The position numbers and the translations under genes are program-made. Of a stretch of 64,000 nucleotides of DNA, positions 35,975-45,086 are shown one piece after another. A model generated the notes under the pieces. The model was not told where the DNA came from, made no database searches, and saw only the letters and a list, made by a program, of their open reading frames with translations. Source of the stretch: JBCCTX01 sp039197765 (GTDB lineage Bacteria; Bacteroidota; Bacteroidia; J057); the NCBI GenBank assembly GCA_039197765.1, contig JBCCTX010000001.1, positions 36,575 through 100,574 on the forward strand, in the 5' to 3' direction. Positions within the stretch are counted from its first letter, which is position 1. Each line of letters opens with the position of its first letter.

Positions 35975-38126
35975 GCTGAATCCCTCAATTCTGACCAGAA
36001 GAAAGTTCCTCCAAAAAAGTGGAGGGTTAACCTTGGGCATCACTGCCTTAGCCGCTTTCCCAGGAATGCTAGCAACGCCCAGAGAAGGATTGTCGACCAA
36101 TGGAAGTCAACTCACTGCATGGGTAAATATCCAACCTGATGGTAAGATTACCATAATGAACCCCGCGGCAGAAATGGGCCAGGGCTCTATGACCGCATTA
36201 CCCGTCATTATCGCTGAAGAGTTAGACGCAGATTGGTCTCAGGTTGTTATTGAACACTCCCCCAATGATGTGGACACCTATGGCCTCGAACGCTGGGGAG
36301 GTAGAAAGATTATGTTGACAGTGGGAAGTTTTACGGTAAGTGGCTACTATGAGAGCCTGAGGAAAGCCGGAGCGCAGGCTCGCTATGTATTGCTATATAG
36401 TGCGGCAAAGAAATGGGGAGTCCCATTAGAAGAGCTTAAGACAAATCCTAGTAGAATTCTTCACCCCAAAACGAGTCAAGAGATAAGTTATGGCGAGATC
36501 ATTTCAGACATTTCCATGCCGGAAAGCTTACCTGATTTGCCTCTGAAAGACCCAGAAAACTTCCAGCTAATAGGCTCCGTTATGCCTCGATGGGATATTC
36601 CCCAGAAAGTGGATGGAAGTGCCATTTTTGCAGGAGATGTACGGGTTCCGAACATGCTTTATGGAGTAATCGAACGGGGAAAAGTACATGGGGCTAAGCC
36701 TAACCTGCAAAATCTCTCTGAAATCCAGGAAATGGAAGGAATTGAAGAGGTAGTGGAAATGGACTATGGAGTAGGAATAATTGCTTCTACGATTGAGAGA
36801 GCCCTAAAGGCAAAAAAATTGCTCAACATTGCCTGGACCAATGATACGCCTTCCCAAGGCCATGGCAGTCAGGAATCCTTTGAGCGTTATGCTGACCTAG
36901 CAGGAGATGCCACTGAAAAAGGAAAGGTCCTGACAGAAATCGGAAATGTAGAGCATGCTAAAAGTGAAGCTCATACAACCTATGAGGCTGATTACAAGAA
37001 TGACTACGTATATCACGCCCAAATGGAGCCCCTGAATGCAATGGCATCCGTATCCCCTGACGGACAATCTGTAGAGGTATGGGCGGGTACCCAAGCAGCA
37101 GGCTCTCTTTCGTCTACTGTAGCTCAAGTATTGGGGATTGAGGCTTCTCAAGTGAAATTTCATCCACAATATCTGGGTGGGGGATTGGGAAGAAGGTCCC
37201 TTCACGACTACGTAATCGAAGCAGTAAAGCTTTCAAATGCAGTAAAGAAGCCGGTTAAACTCATCTGGACCCGTCAGGATGATTTGCAATATGGACACTA
37301 TAGACCCTTGTCCTTACAGCGGATGAAAGCCAGTGTGGGAAAAAATGGTGGCCTTCTCGGACTTTCCCATACGATTGTAGGCGATGGTTCAAATTTACTG
37401 GCTAGTGGAGCGAAAAATGCCTATTACGATATCCCTAACCAGCACCTTGAAATAAGAACCGTTAATAACGGGATCCGCTTGAAACACTGGCGAGCAGTTG
37501 GGCATGGACCCAACAAATTCGCTATTGAGTCCTTTATAGATGAGCTTGCTTCAGACCAGGGAATGGATCCACTGGCTTATCGTCAGCAGCTTATGCACAA
37601 TCACCCTCGGGCCTTGGCTACGCTTAATAAGGCTTCCGAAATGGCTAGATGGAGCGAACCCGCTCAAGAGGGTCGGGCCAAGGGTGTCGCCTTTGGTGAA
37701 CGGTCTGGGGCTTTAGTTACAGGTATATGCGAAATTTCCCTCGACCCTGAAAAAGGGAAAATTAGGGTTCACCACTTTTGGATGGCAGTTGATGCAGGGA
37801 CAATCGTCCAACCAGACAATGCCATTGCACAACTAGAAGGGGGAATCATCATGGGTATGAGCAGCGTACTTCAGGAGCAATTGACCATAGTAAATGGAGA
37901 AGTCCAACAGACCAATTTGCACGACTATTCCCTTTTGCGTATATCCGATGTGCCCGAAAGTATGGATATTTTCCTGATGCCATCTATGGAGGCACCAGAA
38001 GGGATAGGCGAGGGTTCCTTACCTGTCGTAGGAGGGGCTATTGGAAATGCCTTTGCTGCGCTTACAGGGAAGCGCCTCCGTCATTTGCCCTTTACCCCTG
38101 ATCGTGTTAAGGCAGCATTGAGGTGA
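35964..38126 (+). CDS. Molybdopterin-binding subunit, Tat-exported (IorB-like)
   Basis: The 720-residue catalytic subunit begins with a twin-arginine signal: TRRKFLQKSGGLTLGITALAAF. Domains follow as aldehyde oxidase/xanthine dehydrogenase alpha/beta hammerheads and the molybdopterin-binding part with GGLGRR and, near the C-terminus, the GIGEGSLPVVGGAIGNA segment holding the catalytic Glu. The small subunit would be carried along. No MocA, XdhC or Moco genes are nearby. Physiological substrate is not inferable. A MoxR/VWA pair 6 kb upstream is a possible assembly factor. Confidence 0.92.
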   Translation: MENKLNPSILTRRKFLQKSGGLTLGITALAAFPGMLATPREGLSTNGSQLTAWVNIQPDGKITIMNPAAEMGQGSMTALPVIIAEELDADWSQVVIEHSPNDVDTYGLERWGGRKIMLTVGSFTVSGYYESLRKAGAQARYVLLYSAAKKWGVPLEELKTNPSRILHPKTSQEISYGEIISDISMPESLPDLPLKDPENFQLIGSVMPRWDIPQKVDGSAIFAGDVRVPNMLYGVIERGKVHGAKPNLQNLSEIQEMEGIEEVVEMDYGVGIIASTIERALKAKKLLNIAWTNDTPSQGHGSQESFERYADLAGDATEKGKVLTEIGNVEHAKSEAHTTYEADYKNDYVYHAQMEPLNAMASVSPDGQSVEVWAGTQAAGSLSSTVAQVLGIEASQVKFHPQYLGGGLGRRSLHDYVIEAVKLSNAVKKPVKLIWTRQDDLQYGHYRPLSLQRMKASVGKNGGLLGLSHTIVGDGSNLLASGAKNAYYDIPNQHLEIRTVNNGIRLKHWRAVGHGPNKFAIESFIDELASDQGMDPLAYRQQLMHNHPRALATLNKASEMARWSEPAQEGRAKGVAFGERSGALVTGICEISLDPEKGKIRVHHFWMAVDAGTIVQPDNAIAQLEGGIIMGMSSVLQEQLTIVNGEVQQTNLHDYSLLRISDVPESMDIFLMPSMEAPEGIGEGSLPVVGGAIGNAFAALTGKRLRHLPFTPDRVKAALR

Positions 38127-38421
38127 TTTTTCCTGTCCGTTTTGTGCTATTTCCTGTAAAATCCCTACAGATTGACCTGAAATAACGATTGCGTACTGAT
38201 TTTTGTCAAATAAGGAAAGGACCTGTTAGTCTTTCTCCGTACATATTAGCATTCCATCCAGGAAGCAGGTTATCTATTCCCAATTTTGGAAAAGATAGGC
38301 TCACGCAGCAAAGAATTACTTGGTTGCGTCTATTTATCAGAAGCGTTTCTAAGCTCTGAGTTAATAGCCCTGGTTGTTTAACAGCAGGAAGGATCATACC
38401 CACCTGCTCAAAAGAATCGCT

Positions 38422-39696
38422 ATGTTTTTACCGTTAGATCCTTTATCAACTTTGCCCGATGCGCTTCCTAAAACTAAAGAATGTGTAGATTTTACACCCG
38501 ACAATACGTGTTCGGTATCAAAAAGCTGTAAGTCATTTCCTTCTTATACCCCCTACACAAAAGAAGGTGTATCCTTACTCCGAAGTTTTTTGGAAGATGA
38601 GACCCAGCAGCGCTTAACGGCCCTTAACAGTCAGAAACCCTTCGATTCCATTGATTCTTTAAGGGGGAATATTGAGAATTTTATTGGGATGACACAGGTT
38701 CCTACGGGAGTCATTGGTCCTCTACACATAGTAGGGGATGGTTTTTCGGAGGGAGTATTCATTCCTTTAGCAACAACAGAGGGTGCTTTGGTAGCATCCT
38801 ACCACAGGGGGGCTAAGGCCTGTACCCTTAGTGGAGGGATACATACATTATGTATAAGCGAATCCGTTCAACGCTGCCCTGGATTTAGGTTCTCAAACTT
38901 AAGAGAGCTTGTGGACTTCTGGGAATGGGTAAAAACCCATCAAGAAGAATACCCGGATATAATTCGCCAAACTAGCCGCTTTGCAGTGTTGCAAGAACTC
39001 CAACCTATCATAGAGGGTAATCAATTGATTCTCAATATGGAGTTCACTACAGGAGATGCTGCCGGACAGAACATGGTGACCCTATGTACCCAGGCCATTT
39101 GTGAGTACATTCTTACCCACTGTCCCATCATCCCCCTTCGATGGTACATTGAGAGCAACTATGCAGGAGATAAAAAAGCCTCTTCTGTCTCTTTTACAAG
39201 TACAAGGGGGAAGAAGATAAGCGCTGAATGTATCCTCAACAAACAGGTTGTTAAAGAGGTGTTGAAATCAAGTCCTGCCTCAATGGAAAGCTATTGGAAA
39301 ACCTCCCTACTCGCATCTTTGCAGAGTGGAACATTGGGCTCTCAGGGACATGTCGCCAATGGACTCACAGCACTATTTTTGGCTTGTGGGCAGGATGTTG
39401 CCTGTATTTCTGAAGCCAGTGTTGGTATTACCAGAATTGAGGAAACTTCAGAGGGGGATCTCTATTGCTCAGTGACGCTACCCAATGTCATTGTCGGTAC
39501 AGTGGGAGGGGGAACGAGTCTCCCTACCCAACAGGATTGCCTGAGAATGATGGGCTGTCAGGGGCCTGGCAAAGCTCGCCGCCTAGCTGCAATTTGTGCA
39601 GCACTTTCCTTGGCGGGAGAAGTTTCCATAGCTGCTGCCATAGCTGAAGGCCATTTCACTCAGGCCCACAAAGAATTAGGGAGACCTCAATCCTAA
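38422..39696 (+). CDS. Hydroxymethylglutaryl-CoA reductase, class I-like
   Basis: Start at the ATG at 38422 (424 residues). All four catalytic residues of class I enzymes can be placed: E120 (PLATTEGALV), K251 or K252 (AGDKKASSV), D325 (CGQDVACI), and H416 (GHFTQAHKELG), with GTVGGGTSLPTQ and ENFIGMTQVPTGVIGPL intact. Yet flanks differ from typical HMGRs (for example GDAAGQNMV in place of GDAMGMNM). It probably feeds the mevalonate route or a specialised reduction for the downstream genes. It opens a run of seven plus-strand genes, 38 bp before the next. Confidence 0.9.
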   Translation: MFLPLDPLSTLPDALPKTKECVDFTPDNTCSVSKSCKSFPSYTPYTKEGVSLLRSFLEDETQQRLTALNSQKPFDSIDSLRGNIENFIGMTQVPTGVIGPLHIVGDGFSEGVFIPLATTEGALVASYHRGAKACTLSGGIHTLCISESVQRCPGFRFSNLRELVDFWEWVKTHQEEYPDIIRQTSRFAVLQELQPIIEGNQLILNMEFTTGDAAGQNMVTLCTQAICEYILTHCPIIPLRWYIESNYAGDKKASSVSFTSTRGKKISAECILNKQVVKEVLKSSPASMESYWKTSLLASLQSGTLGSQGHVANGLTALFLACGQDVACISEASVGITRIEETSEGDLYCSVTLPNVIVGTVGGGTSLPTQQDCLRMMGCQGPGKARRLAAICAALSLAGEVSIAAAIAEGHFTQAHKELGRPQS

Positions 39697-39734
39697 CCCC
39701 CTTCTATTTCTTTTTACATAATTAATCCCTTACG

Positions 39735-40655
39735 ATGAAAGCCTTATATGTTTATCAGAAGGAGCGATTCCCAATTGTGTTGAATACCCTACTAATCGGA
39801 GTATTTACCGGTTCTGCTATGTTATTCTCTCAAAACCTCCGGGAAGTAGCGGAACCTATTTCTTGGGGAGTATTCCTCCCTGGCCTAGCCGTAACTTTTA
39901 CTACTTTCTTCCTATTGAGAATCCTGGATGAATTCAAGGATTATGAAATAGATAAAACGTATCGCCCCCATCTGCCTGTCCATCGAGGAGTAATCTCTCT
40001 TTCTACCCTTAGGGTATTGGGAATTAGTCTTTGGTTCCTTCAATTATTTTTCCTTTTCCGGTATTTACCTAGCCTTTGGCCCATGTATTTACTCATCATA
40101 GGGTATATGGCTTTGATGTCAGTAGAGTTTTTCGTTCCCAAGTGGCTGGAAAGTAAACCTCTGTTATATGTTTTCTCCCACATGATCATTGTGCCACTTG
40201 TGGATCTTTTTGCCTCCTCATTAGACTGGTCTCAAAGCCAAGTCCAGGCGCCCAAAGGCTTATATATTCTCTTAGTTGTCTCCTTTCTAAATGGATGCGT
40301 ACTGGAGTTTGGGAGAAAAATAAAAGCCCCTGAAAATGAGGAGTTTAATTCTTATTCCAGGCGATATGGGATACCGAAAAGTATTCGAATCTGGCTCATA
40401 TCGATGGGATTTACCTTAGGGGCAGCCTGGATTGCCTGCTCCTGGGCAGGTTACCCCTTGCTCGCTCACCTCCTGTTAAGCCTCATTGTAATTCTGGCAC
40501 TTTTCATCGGTATCCAGTTTCTCAAGAATCCTGGAATAAAGGGATCCCAATGGATAGAAGGCGTATCTGCCCTTTGGACGTTGGTGCTGTACCTCATTGT
40601 GGGTTGCTATCCACAGTTGGTTCACCTGTCAAAAAATCTGATTTCCCATTTGTAA
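39735..40655 (+). CDS. UbiA-like membrane prenyltransferase
   Basis: A 306-residue protein with about nine membrane helices. The first Asp-rich motif is DEFKDYEIDKTYRPHLP (65-81), which fits the NDxxDxxxD motif of UbiA family enzymes with small change. The second is reduced to FGRKIKAPENEEFNSYS, seen in a divergent subgroup of UbiA proteins. Enzymes of this family attach isoprenyl chains to aromatic rings or glycerol phosphate backbones. Together with HMGR upstream it indicates an isoprenoid-based product. The acceptor is unknown. Confidence 0.78.
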   Translation: MKALYVYQKERFPIVLNTLLIGVFTGSAMLFSQNLREVAEPISWGVFLPGLAVTFTTFFLLRILDEFKDYEIDKTYRPHLPVHRGVISLSTLRVLGISLWFLQLFFLFRYLPSLWPMYLLIIGYMALMSVEFFVPKWLESKPLLYVFSHMIIVPLVDLFASSLDWSQSQVQAPKGLYILLVVSFLNGCVLEFGRKIKAPENEEFNSYSRRYGIPKSIRIWLISMGFTLGAAWIACSWAGYPLLAHLLLSLIVILALFIGIQFLKNPGIKGSQWIEGVSALWTLVLYLIVGCYPQLVHLSKNLISHL

Positions 40656-40721
40656 AAATAGTCTAACAGTCGGGAGTAATCTCTTACCGAGGACAGCTCT
40701 TGATTATTCATTTCAACCCTT

Positions 40722-43340
40722 ATGATTATTCATCCCCATAATTACCCAGCATATCCCCATATTCAGATTGGCGGAAAAGCAAAGGGCTTACTTCACCTTC
40801 ACCAGATGGGCTACAATGTGCCTGAGTGGTGCGTAATTCCCGAGGAATTTCAACGCTCCTGCCTGGAAAGGGTAGGGTTGACCAAAAGCTCTACGGTAGA
40901 GTATCAGAAAGCTATCCGAGAAGTTGACCTGGTAGGAAATTTGATTCCCATGTTGCAAGAATACTTCAATTTCCAACCAGGAATGAGGTTTGCTGTACGC
41001 TCCTCTGCTTCAGAAGAAGATGGAATGCAGCATTCCTTTGCTGGGCAATACAATAGCTATCTATACGTATCTCCCGAAAACCTGGCAGAGAAGGTAAAAG
41101 CGGTTTGGCTTTCAGCCTTTTCTGATACACTACAAACCTACCAGAAAATCTCTGGTAAGGATCAGGCTCCTTTTCTTTCTGTAGTAATTCAGCGCATGGT
41201 CGACGCAGAGGTATCTGGGGTAGCCTTTGGTGCAAATCCGATAACAGGTAATCCTACGGAGAAATTGATTAATGCAGTCTATGGCATGGGAGAAGGCTTG
41301 GTGTCAGGAGATCTCAATTCCGATACTATTATCTTGAATTCAGACCAGCGAATCCAAGAATATCCTACGGTCAAGGATCGGGAATTGAGAGCATTTGAAG
41401 GGGAATTGCAATATGTAGAAATCCCAGAAAATCGAAAATCAACCCTCACCCTTACTAAAAGTCAAATTCAAGAAGTTGGTTCAGTCCTAGATGGCTTATA
41501 CCAAAGGTATGAAACCTTTCAGGATATAGAATTTGCTTATGAGAAGGGACAGCTATTCCTATTGCAAGCCCGGCCCATTACAAATTTAGAAAAACTACCT
41601 TCAGACGCTTCTCACAGTCAAATCTGGGACAATAGCAACATTATTGAATCCTATCCGGGGCAAACTTCTCCTCTGACTTTTTCCTTTATCCTGAAAGTAT
41701 ACAGGGCGGTTTACATACAATTCAGTGAATTAATGGGTGTAGATAAACGGCTCATTTCGCAACATGACGCTGTCTTCAAACACATGTTGGGGCTCATTCA
41801 GGGTAGGGTATACTACAATTTATTGAATTGGTACAAGGCGCTTTCTTTATTCCCTGGATATCGAGTTAATAAAAAATTTATGGAGCAAATGATGGGGGTA
41901 AAGGAATCGATCCAAGAGGAAGTTGAAATTCCTTCATCCGATTCTCGCGCAAAGGCTACTCGTAAGCTGCTGCTATCTATCATTCGGATAATATATGCCT
42001 TTGTTGCCCTAGGAAAGGAGCGCAAAAAGTTTCAAAGTTACCTAAAAGAAATTATCCCTTCCTATCGAAAAATTTCCTTTGAATCCCTTCCAGTCCATGA
42101 GTCCCTGAACCATTACGCAAGATTTGAATCCGTCCTATTAGAACGCTGGCGAGCTCCCCTTATCAATGATTTTTTCGCTATGATTTTCTTTGGCTTGTTG
42201 AAAAAGCATACAGAAAATATTGCGCCAGATCATCCCAATCTCTGCAACGATCTATTGATCGGGAGCCATGATATTATTTCAGTCGAGCCAGCCAGGCATA
42301 TTCAAAAGATTCTGCAACAAATCAGAAGTCACCCTAGCTGTAGGGAATTTTTTCAAACAAAGACCGCCATAGAAATCTGGAATCAGGTAAGTTTACTCCC
42401 TTCTCAAGTTCAATCAGGTATAGCATACTACTTGGAGCACTTTGGAGACAGAAGTACGGGAGAATTGAAATTAGAGACCCAAACCTTTAGTACCCATCCA
42501 GAAGCCTTTATAGAACTCCTTCAATCCCAATTGGACTTCGAGGTAGACCTGAACGAAATGGGAGCAAAGGGAAGGAAGCGGAGAAAAATGGCTGAAAGGA
42601 CATTGAAAAGCCGACTTAAACGTAGGCCCTTTTATCGACCATTTATCCTATGGGTATTGAAGCACGCAAGGTCCTTGGTGAGTAATCGCGAGAACTTACG
42701 CTTTGAGCGTACGAGGGCTTTTGGGGTTGTGCGGAAAATATTTGGGGGAATTGGGCAGCAATTTTATCAGCAAGGAATTATTGACCAACCAGAGGATATA
42801 TTTTTCCTCCAGCAGGAAGAAATATTTGCCTATATCCAAGGTACTTCGGTTCAGTCAAGTGTAAGGCCGTTGGTTGCCCTTCGAAAAAAAGAGTATAGGG
42901 AGAACGAGAGAGTTGAAATGGCAGCCCGTATCAAAACCTGGGGAATGCCCTATATGAGGGATTCCTATTCCACCGAGGAAACGCAGCTTGGCCCATCTGA
43001 TCTCAAAGGCTGGGGGTGTTCCCCCGGAATAGTTGAAGGAGAGGTACTTGTGGTACAATCTCCTCAGGAAACCCGCAATGCGGAAGGGAAGATTGTCGTA
43101 TGCGAATGTACCGATCCAGGATGGATTACCCTATTTGCAACCTGTAGCGGCCTTATCGTTCAGCGAGGTAGCCTTTTGAGCCACTCGGCTATAGTTTCTA
43201 GGGAAATGGGAATTCCCTGTATTGTATCCGTTCCCAATGTACTTCAACAGTTAGCATCTGGGGATTGGGTTAAGATGGACGGTTCTACAGGGGAAATCCA
43301 CCTACAAACTCCTCAAACTTTACCATATGAAAAAGTATAA
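40722..43340 (+). CDS. Rifampicin-phosphotransferase-like ATP dikinase
   Basis: An 872-residue protein of the PEP-synthase/PPDK architecture without a PEP-binding barrel. Residues 1-290 form an ATP-grasp domain (IGGKAKGLLHLH, RFAVRSSASEEDG, EFAYEKGQLFLLQARPIT). A middle domain of about 470 residues is of unknown type. The swivelling phosphohistidine domain at the end has H821 in GSLLSHSAIVSREMGIPC. This is the order found in rifampin phosphotransferase, which phosphorylates a hydroxyl using ATP with release of AMP and Pi. In this cluster the substrate is more likely a lipid or prenyl alcohol. It ends overlapping the next gene by 14 bp. Confidence 0.85.
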   Translation: MIIHPHNYPAYPHIQIGGKAKGLLHLHQMGYNVPEWCVIPEEFQRSCLERVGLTKSSTVEYQKAIREVDLVGNLIPMLQEYFNFQPGMRFAVRSSASEEDGMQHSFAGQYNSYLYVSPENLAEKVKAVWLSAFSDTLQTYQKISGKDQAPFLSVVIQRMVDAEVSGVAFGANPITGNPTEKLINAVYGMGEGLVSGDLNSDTIILNSDQRIQEYPTVKDRELRAFEGELQYVEIPENRKSTLTLTKSQIQEVGSVLDGLYQRYETFQDIEFAYEKGQLFLLQARPITNLEKLPSDASHSQIWDNSNIIESYPGQTSPLTFSFILKVYRAVYIQFSELMGVDKRLISQHDAVFKHMLGLIQGRVYYNLLNWYKALSLFPGYRVNKKFMEQMMGVKESIQEEVEIPSSDSRAKATRKLLLSIIRIIYAFVALGKERKKFQSYLKEIIPSYRKISFESLPVHESLNHYARFESVLLERWRAPLINDFFAMIFFGLLKKHTENIAPDHPNLCNDLLIGSHDIISVEPARHIQKILQQIRSHPSCREFFQTKTAIEIWNQVSLLPSQVQSGIAYYLEHFGDRSTGELKLETQTFSTHPEAFIELLQSQLDFEVDLNEMGAKGRKRRKMAERTLKSRLKRRPFYRPFILWVLKHARSLVSNRENLRFERTRAFGVVRKIFGGIGQQFYQQGIIDQPEDIFFLQQEEIFAYIQGTSVQSSVRPLVALRKKEYRENERVEMAARIKTWGMPYMRDSYSTEETQLGPSDLKGWGCSPGIVEGEVLVVQSPQETRNAEGKIVVCECTDPGWITLFATCSGLIVQRGSLLSHSAIVSREMGIPCIVSVPNVLQQLASGDWVKMDGSTGEIHLQTPQTLPYEKV

Positions 43341-44427
43341 GAATCTTGCTTCCCCACTAGAAGGGGTAGACTTCCAAAAGATACGCTATGCCAATTGTTG
43401 GGAGGATGCGGAAGTACTTCTGAAGGGTTTGAAACTAGGCCCTGGTAGCAATATTTTATCCATTGGCTCGGCTGGAGACAACAGCTTTTCCCTGCTTACT
43501 ACCCATCCTAGCAAAGTTGTGGTAGTGGATATAAGTGCAGTTCAACTGTATCTCATAGAGCTTAAGCGAGAAGCCATTCGAATGTTGGATCGTAGCACTT
43601 TTCTGGGTTTTATGGGCTTTCTTCCCATTGATGCTTCGAAAAGGGTTGAGATATTTCGACGGATAAGAGGAGGAATCTCGCCCAAAGGACGGGTCTATTG
43701 GGATGCACAAGTAGAGATAATCAGAAGAGGGATCGCTCACCAAGGGAAATTTGAAAGATACTTTCAGCTATTTGCAGGCAAGGTATTGCCACTCATCCAT
43801 TCTCGGCAAAAGGTAACTCAGCTATTGGAACAAAAATCAGAAAAAGCCCAGGAAAATTTTTATGAAACTCACTGGAACTCCTGGCGGTGGAGGAATTTTT
43901 TCAAGGCATTTTTTAGCAAATATCTATTAGGTCGACTGGGACGAGATAAGCAGTTTTTGAAGGAAGTTGAGGTAAGGGTTCCCGATTTTATCCTAACACA
44001 ATCCCATAAGCACCTCTCTTCTACAATGGCACAGAACAACTACATCTTGAATTATGCACTGACTAGTGATTTCCAAGGAAATTATCCGCACTATCTTGAA
44101 AAAACTGCTTATTCAGTGATCAAAGAGCAATTGGATAAGCTCATTTTGGTTCACGGGTATGCAGAAAAGGCCTTAGAAACCTATGGGCCGTTTGATGCCT
44201 TCAATCTGTCCAACATATTTGAATACTTAGATGTATCCAGCTTTCAAAGACTTTCCTACTCACTGTATCAAGGAGGAAATCCCCACGCAAGATATGCCTA
44301 TTGGAATTTGATGGTAGATCGAATTATGTCAAACCATATGGATACCCTAGATAGAGAAGAGACGGATTCTAAGCTTAAGGACCGAGGCTTCTTTTACAAA
44401 CAATTTATTATAGAACAAAAAAAATGA
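43327..44427 (+). CDS. DUF3419 / BtaA-like aminocarboxypropyltransferase
   Basis: A 366-residue protein of the DUF3419 family, whose known member BtaA moves the 3-amino-3-carboxypropyl group of SAM onto diacylglycerol, the first step of betaine lipid (DGTS) synthesis. The SAM-binding segment SIGSAGDNSFSLL lies near residues 45-57, preceded by YANCWEDAEVLLKGL, and NLSNIFEYLD near 298 is the conserved C-terminal site. No BtaB methyltransferase follows, so the head group may remain unmethylated or be modified by the GNAT enzyme. It overlaps both neighbours. Confidence 0.85.
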   Translation: MKKYKNLASPLEGVDFQKIRYANCWEDAEVLLKGLKLGPGSNILSIGSAGDNSFSLLTTHPSKVVVVDISAVQLYLIELKREAIRMLDRSTFLGFMGFLPIDASKRVEIFRRIRGGISPKGRVYWDAQVEIIRRGIAHQGKFERYFQLFAGKVLPLIHSRQKVTQLLEQKSEKAQENFYETHWNSWRWRNFFKAFFSKYLLGRLGRDKQFLKEVEVRVPDFILTQSHKHLSSTMAQNNYILNYALTSDFQGNYPHYLEKTAYSVIKEQLDKLILVHGYAEKALETYGPFDAFNLSNIFEYLDVSSFQRLSYSLYQGGNPHARYAYWNLMVDRIMSNHMDTLDREETDSKLKDRGFFYKQFIIEQKK

Positions 44428-45086
44428 GTGAAATAACCATAACCTTTCTGTTTGGGGTAGGCTTTGTGTGTTTCTTCGGATTCATAGAGTTCTTGTATTA
44501 CCGCTTAAGGCTAAAAGTTGAACTTACTCGGAAACTTATACACATAGGTTCAGGCTTAGCTGCCCTTAGCTTCCCCTTTGTATTCACCGAATTCTGGAGT
44601 GTTGCACTGCTCTGTTTGGCATTTTTGGGTATTCTTCTGGTAACAAAGAAAGGCTATCTTTTGAGATCTATTCATGCCGTAGATCGCCCCACTCAAGGGA
44701 GTGCCTTATTCCCTGTAGTAGTCAGTGTATGCTTTGCCATTTATTTGTATCACGGGCAATACCTAATATATCTCATCCCTCTTTCCATATTGGCCATTTG
44801 TGATCCAATTGCTGCCTGGACAGGTAAAAAAATGGGATTTGGTACGTATTATATAAAGGGACACCAGAAAAGTCTTGCAGGTAACCTAGGATTTTTCCTT
44901 TCCTGCCTCCTGCTTTGTGAATCTCTTTTATATGCAGTTCCGGGCAGTATCTTCCTTTCCTTCCTGCTAGCGCTGTTGTGCACGATGGCCGAGGGCCTGA
45001 TCATCAATGGATTTGATAACCTTAGTATTCCGATTACAGCTTTAGCCGGTTTGTATATATTTCCCGTTTTATCCCAACCCATATGA
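44424..45086 (+). CDS. Dolichol/phytol-kinase-like (CTP-dependent) membrane enzyme
   Basis: A 220-residue protein with six or seven membrane helices. Family segments are ELTRKLIHIGSG near residue 33 and CDPIAAWTGKKMGFGTYYIKGHQKSLAGNLGFF, the conserved Asp/Gly/Lys block of the SEC59/DGK1/VTE5 group. These enzymes phosphorylate a polyprenol, phytol or diacylglycerol using CTP. It overlaps genes on each side by 4 bp. In the cluster it could phosphorylate a lipid alcohol or make a nucleotide-activated lipid. Confidence 0.82.
   Translation: MSEITITFLFGVGFVCFFGFIEFLYYRLRLKVELTRKLIHIGSGLAALSFPFVFTEFWSVALLCLAFLGILLVTKKGYLLRSIHAVDRPTQGSALFPVVVSVCFAIYLYHGQYLIYLIPLSILAICDPIAAWTGKKMGFGTYYIKGHQKSLAGNLGFFLSCLLLCESLLYAVPGSIFLSFLLALLCTMAEGLIINGFDNLSIPITALAGLYIFPVLSQPI

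Noticed and set aside
39735..40655. Menaquinone or ubiquinone prenyltransferase (menA/ubiA)
   Set aside because: The second Asp motif is not typical and no quinone genes are nearby.
40722..43340. Phosphoenolpyruvate synthase (ppsA)
   Set aside because: The C-terminal PEP-binding barrel is absent; the phosphohistidine domain is at the end of the protein.
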